Below are positions 8,964 through 17,993 of a DNA stretch of 64,000 nucleotides, piece after piece. A program made the translations under genes and the position numbers. The notes beneath the pieces were generated by a model. It did no database searches. It was not told where the DNA came from and was given only the letters and a program-made list of their open reading frames with translations. The stretch lies in NCBI GenBank assembly GCA_019694165.1, contig JAIBCL010000011.1:157765-221764 (forward strand), read 5' to 3'. Positions within the stretch are counted from its first letter, which is position 1, and each line of letters starts with the position of its first letter. The stretch comes from Verrucomicrobiaceae bacterium (GTDB lineage Bacteria; Verrucomicrobiota; Verrucomicrobiia; Verrucomicrobiales; Verrucomicrobiaceae).

Positions 8964-9926
8964 GTGAAGAAGGTCCGCTATTTTTTGGAAGCACTGCTGG
9001 TGCGCGGCATGGCGCGGTTTCTGCCGCTGCTGCCGCGCCATGGGCTGCTCTCTCTGGCACGCCTCACCGGCACGCTCGCATGGCTGGCCGATGCCGCCGG
9101 CCGCGCCACGGCCATGGAGAATTTGCGGGTCGCTTTCCGCAATGAACTGAACACCGCCGAGCGCCGGCGCATCGTGCACAAGTGCTACCAAAATTTCGCA
9201 CGCACCTTCCTGGACCTATTCTGGCTCGCCCGCCTCACCGACGACAACTGGCGCGACTTCGTAACGTGTGAGGATTTGGACCCGGAGCGGCTCAAGGAGG
9301 ACATCGCCGCAGGTGCGATCTGGGTGACGGCGCACTTTGGAAACTTCGAACTCTCCAGCACGGCCTGGGGTTTCCGCGGCATGAAGATGGTGACGGTGGC
9401 GCAGGATTTCAAGAATCCCGCCCTCACTCCGATCTTCCAGAACGCGAGATCGACCGCCGGTCATGTGCTCATCCCGCAGCAGGGGGCAATGATCCGCCTG
9501 ATGAAGACGCTGGGGCGCGGCGGTTACGTGGCGCTGCTCTCCGACCTGAATCTTCCACCGGGCCGCGCCGCCACAGTGATCAACTGCTTCGGTCTCAAGA
9601 CGTGCGTGACCACGCTGCACACCATGCTGGCGCGGAGACTCGGCTGCTCCGTAATACCTTCCGTGTGCTTCCCCCGCGAAGATGGCAGCTACATCCTGAA
9701 AACGTACCCACCGGTCAGGCCCGTCTCGGAGGATGACGTGCACGCCGCCACCCAGCAAGTGTGGGACATCTTCGAAGCAGACATCCGCAGACAGCCCGAA
9801 CTGTGGATGTGGATGTATAAACACTGGCGCTATCTGCCGGGTGAGGAGCAGGACCCGGACTACCCCGACTATGCCAATCCCAGCGCGCCGTTCCGCAAAC
9901 TGGCGGCCGCCCGGTCGGTGGAGTGA
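8964..9926 (+). CDS. LpxL/HtrB-like lipid A late acyltransferase
   Basis: A 320-residue member of the lysophospholipid acyltransferase superfamily (Lip_A_acyltrans). It has a hydrophobic N-terminal anchor (about residues 5-45) and the catalytic HX4E box HFGNFE at residues 124-129, followed by LSDLNLPPGRAA, the second conserved block. Such enzymes transfer an acyl chain from acyl-ACP to a lipid A precursor at the inner face of the inner membrane. The gene starts at a GTG and faces acpP across a terminator, so enzyme and probable acyl-ACP donor are neighbours, although on opposite strands. It could also acylate another lipid such as an ornithine lipid or polyketide-like lipid. Confidence 0.75.
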   Translation: MKKVRYFLEALLVRGMARFLPLLPRHGLLSLARLTGTLAWLADAAGRATAMENLRVAFRNELNTAERRRIVHKCYQNFARTFLDLFWLARLTDDNWRDFVTCEDLDPERLKEDIAAGAIWVTAHFGNFELSSTAWGFRGMKMVTVAQDFKNPALTPIFQNARSTAGHVLIPQQGAMIRLMKTLGRGGYVALLSDLNLPPGRAATVINCFGLKTCVTTLHTMLARRLGCSVIPSVCFPREDGSYILKTYPPVRPVSEDDVHAATQQVWDIFEADIRRQPELWMWMYKHWRYLPGEEQDPDYPDYANPSAPFRKLAAARSVE

Positions 9927-9987
9927 GCGCAGTGAACTGGTGTGGCGGAGAAGATTCGGAATCCCGCTGGGGCCCCGCACGAAAAAA

Positions 9988-10015
9988 AAGCCGGAGGTTC
10001 GTTCACCTCCGGCTT
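9988..10015 (-). terminator. Intrinsic terminator of acpP
   Basis: A perfect 11-bp stem (AAGCCGGAGGT / ACCTCCGGCTT) with loop TCGTTC. Read on the minus strand the hairpin is followed by a run of eight T residues, the classical Rho-independent form, 31 bp after the acpP stop. It lies between convergent genes and may also slow transcription from the plus strand. Confidence 0.85.
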
Positions 10016-10045
10016 CCGGGAAAAGTTCTGCAGGCAGGCGATCCC

Positions 10046-10285
10046 TTACTCGGCGTTCTCCTCGACATAGCGGATGACGTCGCCCACGGACTGAAGCTTC
10101 TCGGCTTCCTCGTCCGGCACGTCGATGCCGAATTCCTCTTCAAACGCCATCACCAGTTCCACCGTGTCGAGCGAGTCAGCGCCGAGATCTTCGATGAACT
10201 TGGCCTCGGGAGTGACCTGCTCGGGATTGACGCCGAGCTGCTCGACGATGATGTCACGGACTTTGTCTGCGATGTTGTCTGCCAT
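10046..10285 (-). CDS. acpP: Acyl carrier protein
   Basis: A 79-residue acidic protein, the usual AcpP length. The phosphopantetheine attachment serine sits in [10 protein letters not shown], and helix II ([19 protein letters not shown]) is the recognition helix for fatty-acid synthase partners. It carries growing acyl chains for fatty acid, phospholipid and lipid A synthesis in the cytoplasm. The start at 10285 gives the canonical MADNIADK N-terminus; a longer reading frame adds 18 residues not expected in this family. It is followed by a strong terminator and lies alone rather than in a fab cluster. Confidence 0.95.
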   Translation of the reverse strand: MADNIADKVRDIIVEQLGVNPEQVTPEAKFIEDLGADSLDTVELVMAFEEEFGIDVPDEEAEKLQSVGDVIRYVEENAE

Positions 10286-10311
10286 GGTGGGGGTTTGTTG
10301 GATGGGCCGGA

Positions 10312-10339
10312 GCAATAGCGGCTCGTTCTGATTTGGCAA
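10312..10339 (-). promoter_or_regulatory. Possible sigma-70 promoter of acpP
   Basis: On the minus strand TTGCCA and TATTGC are separated by 16 bp and lie about 27 bp before the acpP start codon. The -35 box is a good match and the -10 box a weak one. This is a visual match only. Confidence 0.25.
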
Positions 10340-10408
10340 GGGGAATTCAAGCGAAATTTGACGCTCTGCACAGCGCCATCGAACACGGTTCGAAACGCGT
10401 CTGATTCG

Positions 10409-11158
10409 TCATGTTTTCGCATCCTCGCCGACGGTCTGCTGATCGTCGTCCTCGTCGGGTTCCTCCACTTTTTCGACCAGTTCTCCGCTGAAGCGCGAGA
10501 GCAGGTTGGCAAGAATTTGCTCGACCCCTTTTTCATCGTACTTCATGCAGTCGAGGCACGCCTTCCTCGCGGGGGCATCGGGGGATGCCCGGTAATAGAT
10601 GGCGGCCAGTCCCTTGTTCTGCCACTTGCGCTTGTCCACTTTGAAGACGTCGGCAAAGCGCACTTCGGCGCCATTGGGCGCGATGAAGCGGTCCACCAGA
10701 CCGCGGGTGACCTTGTTCCGGTTCATCAACAGAAGCACGATCACGACGAGCGCGGCCGCCATCATGCCGCCACCCCACCAGAACTGCTCTTCGATCTCGC
10801 GGTCGGAGTACTTCTTCGGCTTCTCGTCCAAACGGTGTTCCGCAGCGTAGCTCAGCCACGTCGGCGGCACGCCATCGACATCGACCGGCCAGTTCTTCGA
10901 CTTCATCTCGGCCCGCCATTGGTCGAGCGAATCAGTTTTCTTGGCCCGGTCATATCCTTTGAGCACCTCCTCCTCGAACCGATCCTTGATCGACGCCTTC
11001 TCGTTCTTTGCCGGATAGCCCCACTTGCCGTCGTAGAAGAAAAGGGCGGCGAAAACCGCCAGCATCAGCGCCATCATGCCCATGCGGCGGAAGTACCACG
11101 ATGTCACGCGGCACACGATTTCTTCTCCATCGGGAGGATTGCCCGGCTTTTCATCCAT
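10409..11158 (-). CDS. Inner-membrane protein of unknown function with two membrane segments
   Basis: A 249-residue protein. One membrane helix lies near residues 22-43 (GMMALMLAVFAALFFYDG) and a second near 127-147 (GGGMMAAALVVIVLLLMN). Between them is a charged, probably periplasmic, region; after the second comes a cytoplasmic domain with KVDKRKWQNKGLAAIYY and a CLDCMKYDEKG stretch holding a CxxC pair, then an acidic tail. No known family is recognised. An ATG four codons upstream (11170) is an equally possible start and neither has an obvious ribosome site. Its position upstream of acpP on the same strand with a 120-bp gap does not suggest a function. Confidence 0.6.
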   Translation of the reverse strand: MDEKPGNPPDGEEIVCRVTSWYFRRMGMMALMLAVFAALFFYDGKWGYPAKNEKASIKDRFEEEVLKGYDRAKKTDSLDQWRAEMKSKNWPVDVDGVPPTWLSYAAEHRLDEKPKKYSDREIEEQFWWGGGMMAAALVVIVLLLMNRNKVTRGLVDRFIAPNGAEVRFADVFKVDKRKWQNKGLAAIYYRASPDAPARKACLDCMKYDEKGVEQILANLLSRFSGELVEKVEEPDEDDDQQTVGEDAKT

Positions 11159-11443
11159 GCGGCCATTCAAGCCGTACCGCTGCGCCGCCGCAACCGGCTA
11201 TTTACAACCGCCGGCTTCTGGCTCCGCGCAGGTGCCGGCGGTGGGACGGCGTTCGTCCAAGCCCGGGCATCATGGCGACGATGCCGGCCTGACAAAGAGC
11301 GTCCGGCATGTGGTCCCGGTCTCATGATTCGCACGCCATCCGCCGGGCATCGAAAAACGTAGCATTTCAGCAGACGGCGCTGCATCATCGTGATTTACAA
11401 GGCAGCCGCCTGCCGCCGCACAATTGAAAACCCGCCTCACACC

Positions 11444-12124
11444 ATGATGCCGCTCCTTTTCATCAGCACGCTCATCATCTCGCTCCTCGCCACATGGCGG
11501 GTGCGCAGTGCCTACGCGAAGTATTCCGAGGTGCCCGCTTCATCGGGCATGACGGGTGCCGAGATCGCACAACGCATCCTGGACCGGAGCGGCGTCTCCG
11601 ACGTCAGCATCCAGTCCATCCCCGGCACGCTCACGGATCACTACGACCCGGCGCACAGGCGCCTCATGCTTTCCGAGAACAACTACCATGGCACCTCCGT
11701 CGCCGCGCTCGGCGTCTCGGCGCATGAGTGCGGACACGCCATCCAGCACCAGCAGATGTATGCGCCGCTCCAGTGGCGCATGGCGGCGGTGGGCGTGACG
11801 AACATCGCCAGCCAGGTGGTGATGTGGCTGCCGCTCATTGGCGGTCTCTTCATGGGCATGAAGCCTCACTTGATGGTCACCATCATGGCGCTGGGCTGGG
11901 GTGTGCTCATGCTCTTCCAGCTCGTCACGCTGCCTGTCGAGTTCGATGCCACCGCACGCGCCAAGCGCATTCTTGCCGAGACCGGGGCACTCCGCCCAGG
12001 TGCGGAGACTGACGGCATGAACCGCGTGCTCGATGCCGCCGCGCTCACCTACGTGGCCGCGTTCATCACGTCGCTCGTCTATTTTCTTTGGTACCTGATG
12101 CGGACGCTAAATGACCGGAGATGA
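11444..12124 (+). CDS. YugP-like membrane zinc metallopeptidase
   Basis: A 226-residue membrane protein with an N-terminal helix (residues 2-17), the zinc site SAHECGHAIQH near residue 95, two or three further hydrophobic helices around 120-165, and a last one near 205-220. HECGH fits HExxH, with the downstream PVEFDATARAK block supplying the third ligand, as in the putative neutral zinc metallopeptidase family (Zn_peptidase_2, YugP). The length matches the family. The cellular substrate of this family is unknown, with membrane protein quality control the usual guess. Start 11444 was chosen because the upstream GTG extension does not resemble the family. Confidence 0.8.
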   Translation: MMPLLFISTLIISLLATWRVRSAYAKYSEVPASSGMTGAEIAQRILDRSGVSDVSIQSIPGTLTDHYDPAHRRLMLSENNYHGTSVAALGVSAHECGHAIQHQQMYAPLQWRMAAVGVTNIASQVVMWLPLIGGLFMGMKPHLMVTIMALGWGVLMLFQLVTLPVEFDATARAKRILAETGALRPGAETDGMNRVLDAAALTYVAAFITSLVYFLWYLMRTLNDRR

Positions 12125-12325
12125 AACCAGCGGCCATCATGAGGGATCCGGCACGGATCACGGACCGGCGCGCCCGGATTGCCTCAGTGGTCGAAAAGCG
12201 CCCCTTTCCGACGCTGCCGTCGGCAAGAAATGTCCAGTCATCGCCTTTGTCAGGCGCTGACCCCTGCGAGATTGGATACGTCGATTGCCGGCGCTGATCC
12301 CACGCGTATCCTCCACCACCACCCA

Positions 12326-13141
12326 ATGCCTGCCTTTGCTTCCATCCGGCTCGCCGCGCTGCTGATTGCTGCAGGTTGCATTTCCGCGCCCGCTCCCGCC
12401 ATGGCGCAGGCCGCCGGCGCAGCGCCCTCCTCTGCAACCGGCGCGGAAAAATCTCCCGCACCCGCCGCGGGGCGCCCGTCTGTGAAACAGACCGGCCCGG
12501 ACCAATACGAAGTCGGCGGCATCAAGTTCAACGGCGCCACACGCGAGATCAGCGTGCCGGTCGTGATCAACTACAAGCAGCTCCCCATCGAATACATGCT
12601 CGTGCATGAGACGGGCAAGGTGCATGAAAGTGTGCTGAAGACCGCGATCAATCCCTCCGACCTCCAGGTCGCCCTGCTGCTCTGCCACTACGAGCCGGGC
12701 ACCGAGGGCCTCGCCCATCCCGATGCGCCAAAGGACCTCTCTCCCATCAAGCCGCTGCCGCTCAAGACCCCCGGCGCGAACCGCATGAAGATCGACGTGG
12801 AATGGCAGCAAGACGGCGGGACAAAACGCGCGCCGCTCTCCGAGTGGATGCTCGATGTCAACACGCGCAAACCGCCGCCCGATCTCGATGTGTGGATTTT
12901 CTCCGGCTCCTTCGTCGATCACGACGGCTTCGCCGCCCAGGCTCAGGGATCCTTCATTGCCGCCTATCTCGACCGCGCGGCGATGATCAACTCTCCGGCG
13001 AAGGGGAACTGGGATGACGACCTCTGGATATCGAATCCCGCAAAGATTCCTGATGAAGGCACGCCGGTCACACTGATCATCTCCCCTGCCCCTCCCGCGA
13101 AGCAAGAGCCACCCAGCCCGAACACCAAATCCAAGCCATGA
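12326..13141 (+). CDS. Exported YdjY-domain protein
   Basis: A 271-residue protein with a signal peptide (residues 1-27, ending in PAMAQA) and an Ala/Pro-rich linker. The mature domain shows the YdjY layout: VGGIKFNGATREISVPVVIN, then PIEYMLVHETGKVHESVL, then LLLCHYEPG, and a C-terminal DVWIFSGSFVD. YdjY-domain proteins are widespread in PVC bacteria and of unknown function; some sit near redox genes. Its stop overlaps the start of the squalene-cyclase-like gene by four bases (ATGA), so they are translationally coupled. The 200-bp gap upstream (12125-12325) holds a short palindrome at 12208-12223 (CCGACG/CGTCGG) and nothing else recognised. Confidence 0.7.
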   Translation: MPAFASIRLAALLIAAGCISAPAPAMAQAAGAAPSSATGAEKSPAPAAGRPSVKQTGPDQYEVGGIKFNGATREISVPVVINYKQLPIEYMLVHETGKVHESVLKTAINPSDLQVALLLCHYEPGTEGLAHPDAPKDLSPIKPLPLKTPGANRMKIDVEWQQDGGTKRAPLSEWMLDVNTRKPPPDLDVWIFSGSFVDHDGFAAQAQGSFIAAYLDRAAMINSPAKGNWDDDLWISNPAKIPDEGTPVTLIISPAPPAKQEPPSPNTKSKP

Positions 13142-14313
13142 GACTGCCCGCCACCCTCGTCGTTCTCGCCATCTTCACAGGCGTACCGCTCCGCTCCCAA
13201 ACCCTCACCGCTCCGGCGCGCAATGAATCCCTCAAACAGGAGATTCAGCTCGCCTACGCCCGGGGCCTCGCCTTCCTGAAAGCGAAGCAAAATGCGCAGA
13301 CCGGCCAGTGGGGCGAGGCGGAGCCCGTGGCCTTCACCGGTCTGGCGCTCGCCGCAGCGATGATGGATCCCGCCCGCAAGCCCCCGGACGCCATTCCTGC
13401 CAATCTCGAAAAGGGCTACCAATTTCTATTGAAGAACGTGAAGCCCGACGGCGGCATCTACGTGCAGGCGCGCGCGAACTACAATACATCGCTCGCGCTG
13501 GTCGCCCTGATGCTGAATCCAAAACTCGAGAACGAGCAGGTGGCCCTGGCCGCGCGCCGCTTCATCATCGGCCAGCAGAACGACTTCGATGAAAAGGGCA
13601 GGACGGACAATCCCTTCGACGGCGGCATCGGCTACGGCTCGCCAAAGCCGAACCAGCCCGCCCATGCCGACATGTCGAACACTCACTTTGCCCTCGAGGC
13701 GCTCCACTACGCCGACAGTCTGCTCGCCGACAAAGGCGACGCCGCGAAGAACGAACCGAAACTCAACTTTGCCGCGGCCATCGAGTTCATCCAGCGCTGC
13801 CAGAACCGGCCGGAGTCCAACGATGCCTCGTGGGTAAGCAGAGACCCGAAGGACTACGGCGGCTTTGTCTATGCCCCGGGCGAGACACGCGGCGGTGAAA
13901 CGAAGACTGCGGACGGACGCATCGCCCTCCGGTCATATGGCAGCATCAGCTATGCCGGCCTCATGAGCTTCATTTACGCCGGACTCGACGCGAACGACCC
14001 GCGCGTCAAATCCGTCGTCCAGTGGCTGAGCGAGAATTTCACGCTCGACGAAAATCCCGGCCTCGGCGGCGAGGGCCGTTATTACTACTACCACACGATG
14101 GCCAAGGCTCTCTCCGCCGCAAAGCTCGACGTGCTCAAGCTCAAAGACGGAAAGCTCATCGACTGGCGCGCTGAACTCGGCAGGAAACTCCTCAACATCC
14201 AGCAGGGCGACGGCTCATGGAAAAACGACGCCGGCCGCTGGATGGAAAGCGACGATGTGCTCGTCACCGCCTACACGCTCCTCGCCCTGGCCCGGGTGCA
14301 CCAGGGCTTGTAA
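13138..14313 (+). CDS. Exported prenyltransferase/squalene-cyclase-repeat protein
   Basis: A 391-residue protein with a signal peptide (residues 1-21). The body has the alpha/alpha-barrel repeats of the terpene-cyclase/prenyltransferase-like group: KAKQNAQTGQWGEAEP, FLLKNVKPDGGIYVQ, YGSISYAGLMSFIYAG, and a QQGDGSWKN-type QW motif near the end. The exported location and the lack of the DXDD protonation motif argue against hopene synthesis, so it is better seen as an alpha/alpha-toroid scaffold of unknown substrate, as in many planctomycete and verrucomicrobial paralogues. It overlaps the YdjY gene by four bases and probably works with it. Confidence 0.7.
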   Translation: MRLPATLVVLAIFTGVPLRSQTLTAPARNESLKQEIQLAYARGLAFLKAKQNAQTGQWGEAEPVAFTGLALAAAMMDPARKPPDAIPANLEKGYQFLLKNVKPDGGIYVQARANYNTSLALVALMLNPKLENEQVALAARRFIIGQQNDFDEKGRTDNPFDGGIGYGSPKPNQPAHADMSNTHFALEALHYADSLLADKGDAAKNEPKLNFAAAIEFIQRCQNRPESNDASWVSRDPKDYGGFVYAPGETRGGETKTADGRIALRSYGSISYAGLMSFIYAGLDANDPRVKSVVQWLSENFTLDENPGLGGEGRYYYYHTMAKALSAAKLDVLKLKDGKLIDWRAELGRKLLNIQQGDGSWKNDAGRWMESDDVLVTAYTLLALARVHQGL

Positions 14314-14521
14314 AGTCCGGCTGGCAGCCGTGGTCACGCTCATCCGCGCTGATAAACAGACCGCGGATTCTTCTGAAACGGCTTCGTGCTGGCTTCCGCA
14401 GGCATGGCAAACGGATGAACTGACCTCCAGCGAGTTCCGACGCAAGTTCACGCGCTTGCGATCCACCATCCACCATTGACTCGCCGGCCCGCACCGCGCA
14501 CTAATGCGCCCGCCTTCACCC

Positions 14522-16228
<1,707 letters not shown>

Positions 16229-16237
16229 TCCCGCCAT

Positions 16238-16340
16238 GTTGGAGTCCCGGCTTTGGCCGGCTCACAGTCGCCCGATTCACAACGCGAGGATATCGACACG
16301 CCGAGAGCGTCCGAGCCGCCTGAAGGGGCGGGACTCCAAC
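16238..16340. repeat. REP-like inverted repeat with GGAG heads
   Basis: A 103-bp element bounded by perfect 12-bp inverted arms (GTTGGAGTCCCG and CGGGACTCCAAC), beginning 10 bp after glnS. A second partial match inside (CGGCTTTGGCCGG against CGCCTGAAGGGGCG) extends the potential stem. GGAG next to a palindrome is the head expected of REP sequences recognised by RAYT enzymes. No reading frame of interest is inside. Confidence 0.6.
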
Positions 16341-16497
16341 AAGAGTCGTGCTCCGCGCACTTCAGACGAGACAGCGCAGGGCGTTGCAGCCATGCCGATT
16401 CTCAAAAAGAATGTCATTTTGCCCACCCACCACCGGGAGATCTCGATTTGCGTTGGACAGCCTCTGACGCCCGCCTGCTCCCTCAGCCGATGTTCCG

Positions 16498-16728
16498 AAG
16501 GCCAACGGCCTTCTGTCTTCCAGCCCAGGGTTCGCGCAGCAGAACCCTTGTATGGATGGCAACTCCACCGATTCGATAAAGGGCGAACCGCATCGCGGTT
16601 CCGTCCGCAGGGTTCCGCGCGATGGACGGAACCACGTTGTGGTTCTCGCTCACGGAATGCAAGGCGACCCTCCAATTCCCAGGGTTCTCCGAACCCTTGG
16701 GCTGGGAGACACAAGCCCGTTGGGCTTG
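16498..16728. repeat. Array of short palindromes, most with three-base loops
   Basis: At least six short hairpins lie in about 230 bp: AAGGCC-AAC-GGCCTT (16498-16512), AGGGTTC..GAACCCT with an 8-nt loop (16527-16548), GAACCGC-ATC-GCGGTTC (16585-16601), GAACCAC-GTT-GTGGTTC (16629-16645), AGGGTTC-TCC-GAACCCT (16681-16697) and CAAGCCC-GTT-GGGCTTG (16712-16728). Arms are 6-7 bp and differ in sequence between units, while loop length is nearly constant. No plausible protein is encoded. The flanking stretches 16341-16497 and 16729-16823 show nothing recognised. Confidence 0.7.
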
Positions 16729-16823
16729 AAGAGGAATGCCGGTTCTCAAGCCGCATCGTTGTGTCACGCCGGCCTGATCCTGGTCCTTTTCGCGAACCTC
16801 AATCAGACAAACACCCTCAACAT

Positions 16824-17039
16824 GTCTATGCCCCAGGCCTGAAGACCGGCTACGGCGCGAAGACACTCCCGGGCATCCGCGAAGCCATCGAAGACCGCCG
16901 CTGGCAGGACGCGGAGAAGTTTTCCGCCATCGTGGCGAAGTCGCTCGATAGCTACGGCGATGCGCTGGAGAAAGTGGCGAAGTCGCTCGGTGCAGCGAGT
17001 CGTGCGCCAGCAAAGCAGCCATCTCGCTCCGCGAGATGA
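16824..17039 (+). pseudogene. C-terminal remnant of an M28 (glutamate carboxypeptidase-like) peptidase
   Basis: About 71 codons up to the stop at 17037-17039 read VYAPGLKTGYGAKTLPG, then REAIEDRRWQDAEKF and a Leu/Ala-rich helix. This is the ending of the transferrin-receptor-like dimerisation domain found at the C-terminus of M28 peptidases related to N-acetylated alpha-linked acidic dipeptidase. The peptidase and PA domains, normally several hundred residues, are absent upstream, where the palindrome array lies instead. It has no start codon suited to an independent protein. I infer deletion or repeat-mediated replacement of the 5' part of the gene. Confidence 0.6.
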
Positions 17040-17160
17040 GCCGGAGGCCGTCGCCCGAGCCACACAACCTCAAAGCTCGAAGAACTTCCGTGTCCGCGGT
17101 GCCCGTCCCTCCCGGAAAAAGACTGGCGTGCGCCGCGCAGTGCGCGCTACTCTCCGCCGC

Positions 17161-17916
17161 ATGAGCCTGACGACTGATCTGCCGAAATTCCGTCCTGACC
17201 TCGTGGGCGAGGACCCGGGGGACGAGTGCTACATCGACCTCACCCCGGATGATCCGCAGCCCCGCACGCGCATGATCTTCTGCTGGTGCCCGCCCGCGTC
17301 GGAGAAGAAGCTGCCCGGCTTCTGGCTGGGGAAGCACCTCGTCACCCAGGCGCAGTGGCAGGCGCTGATGGGGGGGAATCCGAGCATATTCAAAGAGAGC
17401 GAGCAGCAGCCGGTGGATTCCGTGTCGTATGAAGATGCCGAGGCATTCGCGAAGCGGTCACAGGGGAAGAAAGGGCTGCTGCCACCCGGCTTCGAGCTGT
17501 GGCTGCCCACCGAGGCGCAGTGGGAGCATGCCTGCCTGGCCGGGCGTAGCGGCGTGGACTTCGGCATCGGCTCAGGCCGTGCCTTGAACAGCCAGATGGC
17601 GAATTTCGATGGCCGTCATCCCGATGGCAAAGACAGCAACTCCTTCGAGTGGCTCTACCGCAAAGAGACGCTGCCCGTGGGCTGCTTCCCGCCGAATGCC
17701 TGGGGGCTGCATGACATGCACGGGCAGCTCTGGGAATGGTGCGCCGACTGGTATGACAAAGATCGCGTCAGCCGGGTACTGCGCGGCGGCTCCTGGTTCC
17801 ACGACGGCTTCGACTGCCGCGCGGGCTACCGCAGCAGGTTCGACCCGCGGTCCCGCGGCAGGAACATCGGCTTGCGTGTCTCCCCCAGTTCCATCCAGTC
17901 AAGAAACAAGAAGTGA
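17161..17916 (+). CDS. Formylglycine-generating-enzyme-like (FGS/SUMF1) domain protein
   Basis: A 251-residue soluble protein made of one FGE-sulfatase domain. Family marks are GFWLGKHLVTQAQWQALMGG, PVDSVSYEDAEAF, LPTEAQWEHACLAG, GLHDMHGQLWEWCADWY and RVLRGGSW, ending RSRGRNIGLRV. The cysteine pair that catalyses formylglycine formation normally follows RGGS within about ten residues (SFLC..YC in type enzymes); here it reads SWFHDGFDC, so only one Cys remains and sulfatase activation is unlikely. The domain is more probably a ligand- or partner-binding module of C-type lectin fold. It lies 77 bp upstream of the Roco GTPase on the same strand, and the pair is probably co-transcribed. Confidence 0.8.
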   Translation: MSLTTDLPKFRPDLVGEDPGDECYIDLTPDDPQPRTRMIFCWCPPASEKKLPGFWLGKHLVTQAQWQALMGGNPSIFKESEQQPVDSVSYEDAEAFAKRSQGKKGLLPPGFELWLPTEAQWEHACLAGRSGVDFGIGSGRALNSQMANFDGRHPDGKDSNSFEWLYRKETLPVGCFPPNAWGLHDMHGQLWEWCADWYDKDRVSRVLRGGSWFHDGFDCRAGYRSRFDPRSRGRNIGLRVSPSSIQSRNKK

Positions 17917-17993
17917 AGCGAGGGACGACGGGGGAAACCTGAATGACGAAATCCGAATGACGAATGGTTGGAAGCCGAGCCACTGAGCAGCCC

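Noticed and set aside
13138..14313. Squalene-hopene cyclase for hopanoid synthesis
   Set aside because: It has a signal peptide, is too short for the enzyme (about 630 residues) and lacks the DXDD motif.
17161..17916. A diversity-generating retroelement with the FGS domain as variable protein
   Set aside because: No reverse transcriptase, template repeat or accessory gene is near; the FGS C-terminus shows no matching repeat.
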